Shown in pieces: positions 13,494 to 13,799 of a DNA stretch of 13,799 bases (the first letter of the stretch is position 1; each line of letters starts with the position of its first letter). The notes under the pieces were generated by a model. That model was not told the DNA's origin and made no database searches. It saw only the letters and a program-made list of their open reading frames with translations. The stretch is from the NCBI GenBank assembly GCA_947629125.1, contig CANRCO010000023.1, forward strand, positions 1 to 13,799, given 5' to 3'. The translations under genes were made by a program, and so were the position numbers. The DNA comes from an uncultured Bacilli bacterium (GTDB lineage Bacteria; Bacillota_I; Bacilli_A; RF39; UBA660).

Positions 13494-13675
13494 TGTATAA
13501 ACCTCCTTTTGATATAACTATTATAACATTTTTTTCTGATTACTGGTAGATATATCATTAAATGCTCACCCTTGTGTATTATGACTTCTTTAGCATTTAT
13601 AGATTTAGCAAATATTTTTAAAACATATTGCTTTTGTTGTTGAATATATTCCACACGATAATTAATCAATTCCAT
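13490..13675 (-). CDS. Small ORF, 61 aa, possible gene or frameshifted gene end
   Basis: A short frame beginning MELINYRVEYIQQQ. The first two thirds look protein-like (alternating hydrophobic pattern in YRVEYIQQQKQYVLKIF and KEVIIHKGEHLMIYLP), while the last twelve residues run through the promoter and ribosome-binding site of the next gene. The ATG has no Shine-Dalgarno sequence and lies inside the end of the upstream gene (14-bp overlap). It could be translated by coupling, could be the remainder of the upstream protein after a frameshift at a run of six A (13683-13678 on the minus strand), or could be chance. Its TGA is the only TGA stop among the frames I list. Confidence 0.4.
   Translation of the reverse strand: MELINYRVEYIQQQKQYVLKIFAKSINAKEVIIHKGEHLMIYLPVIRKKCYNSYIKRRFIQ
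13520..13528 (-). promoter_or_regulatory. Extended -10 promoter for the 304-aa gene
   Basis: On the minus strand TGTTATAAT is a perfect extended -10, about 27 bases before the ATG at 13493. No -35 box matches at 16-18 bp. It lies inside the end of the 61-aa frame. Confidence 0.5.
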
Positions 13676-13799
13676 ACTTTTTTCTAGTTAATTTTTCAGT
13701 TACTTTTCCTAATTCAGGAACAAATAATGATAATTCTTCTCTTTTACATAAGTAGTTTTCTAACATTGCTGAAATAACCTCTTGTTTAAAAGGTAAAAT
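13662..13799 (-). CDS. C-terminal end of an unrecognised protein (runs off window)
   Basis: One frame is open from the right window edge to a TAA at 13664-13662, giving 45 residues: it contains EVISAMLENYLCKREELS, then LFVPELGKVTEKLTRKK and ends in KYGID. Helical, charged, no recognised motif. Too short to assign. The stop overlaps the start of the 61-aa frame by 14 bp, suggesting the two belong to one unit. That this is the real frame is inferred from the absence of stops over 45 codons in AT-rich DNA and from sensible amino-acid composition. Confidence 0.5.
   Translation of the reverse strand: MLPFKQEVISAMLENYLCKREELSLFVPELGKVTEKLTRKKYGID

Noticed and set aside
1..13799. Mollicutes-type genetic code (TGA = Trp)
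   Set aside because: All long frames are complete with no internal TGA, and the Trp codons I checked are TGG, so the standard bacterial code fits.
1..13799. CRISPR array, insertion sequence, rRNA or riboswitch
   Set aside because: I saw no spaced direct repeats, no transposase or terminal inverted repeats, and no intergenic stretch long enough or structured like a known riboswitch.

Overview
The window is very AT-rich chromosomal DNA from a low-GC Gram-positive bacterium, most likely Bacilli or an Erysipelotrichia/RF39-like relative. Four genes support this: an EzrA-type cell-division regulator, a YutD-family protein, a SpoIIIE/FtsK translocase and CotJ spore-coat proteins. Ribosome-binding sites are strong AGGAGG types. 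No long reading frame contains an internal TGA and the Trp codons I checked are TGG, so the standard bacterial code fits better than the Mollicutes code. CotJ plus SpoIIIE suggests an endospore former or a close descendant, but two loci do not prove sporulation.

Left end, minus strand: the N-terminal part of a DUF1016/YhcG-type (PDDEXK nuclease) gene runs off the window (1-542). It lies just past the 3' end of a complete tRNA-His gene (701-777). Next comes a tightly overlapping cluster, in transcription order: ABC ATPase, ABC-2 permease, yutD (3338 to 831). An exported protein of unknown function (3462-4232) follows with its own promoter and terminator. Then comes a sporulation pair: a gene that reads as a CotJA-CotJB fusion, overlapping cotJC, a manganese-catalase-family protein with all five metal ligands.

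Middle, plus strand: a divergent intergenic region separates cotJ from spoIIIE (5471-7693). spoIIIE is followed by a membrane-anchored thioredoxin-like protein without a CXXC pair, and by the tRNA wobble methyltransferase trmL (8310-8819). A perfect 11-bp hairpin serves as a two-way terminator between trmL and the convergent gene cluster.

Right half, minus strand: ezrA (with a good extended -10 promoter) is followed 16 bp later by a NifZ/IscS-type cysteine desulfurase. The thiI gene that follows nifZ in Bacillus is not here; instead, after a terminator, there is a cytoplasmic protein with a transglutaminase-like Cys-His-Asp arrangement. Upstream of ezrA is an unrecognised group: the C-terminal end of a partial gene (13662-13799), a small overlapping ORF (13490-13675) and a 304-aa protein (12579-13493) with an excellent ribosome-binding site and its own terminator.

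Most of the window is ordinary core genome. The places worth a second look are the CotJA-CotJB fusion, the two unrecognised ends (DUF1016 beside tRNA-His, and the 12.6-13.8 kb group), the substitution of thiI by a transglutaminase-like gene, and the cysteine-less thioredoxin-like protein downstream of spoIIIE.
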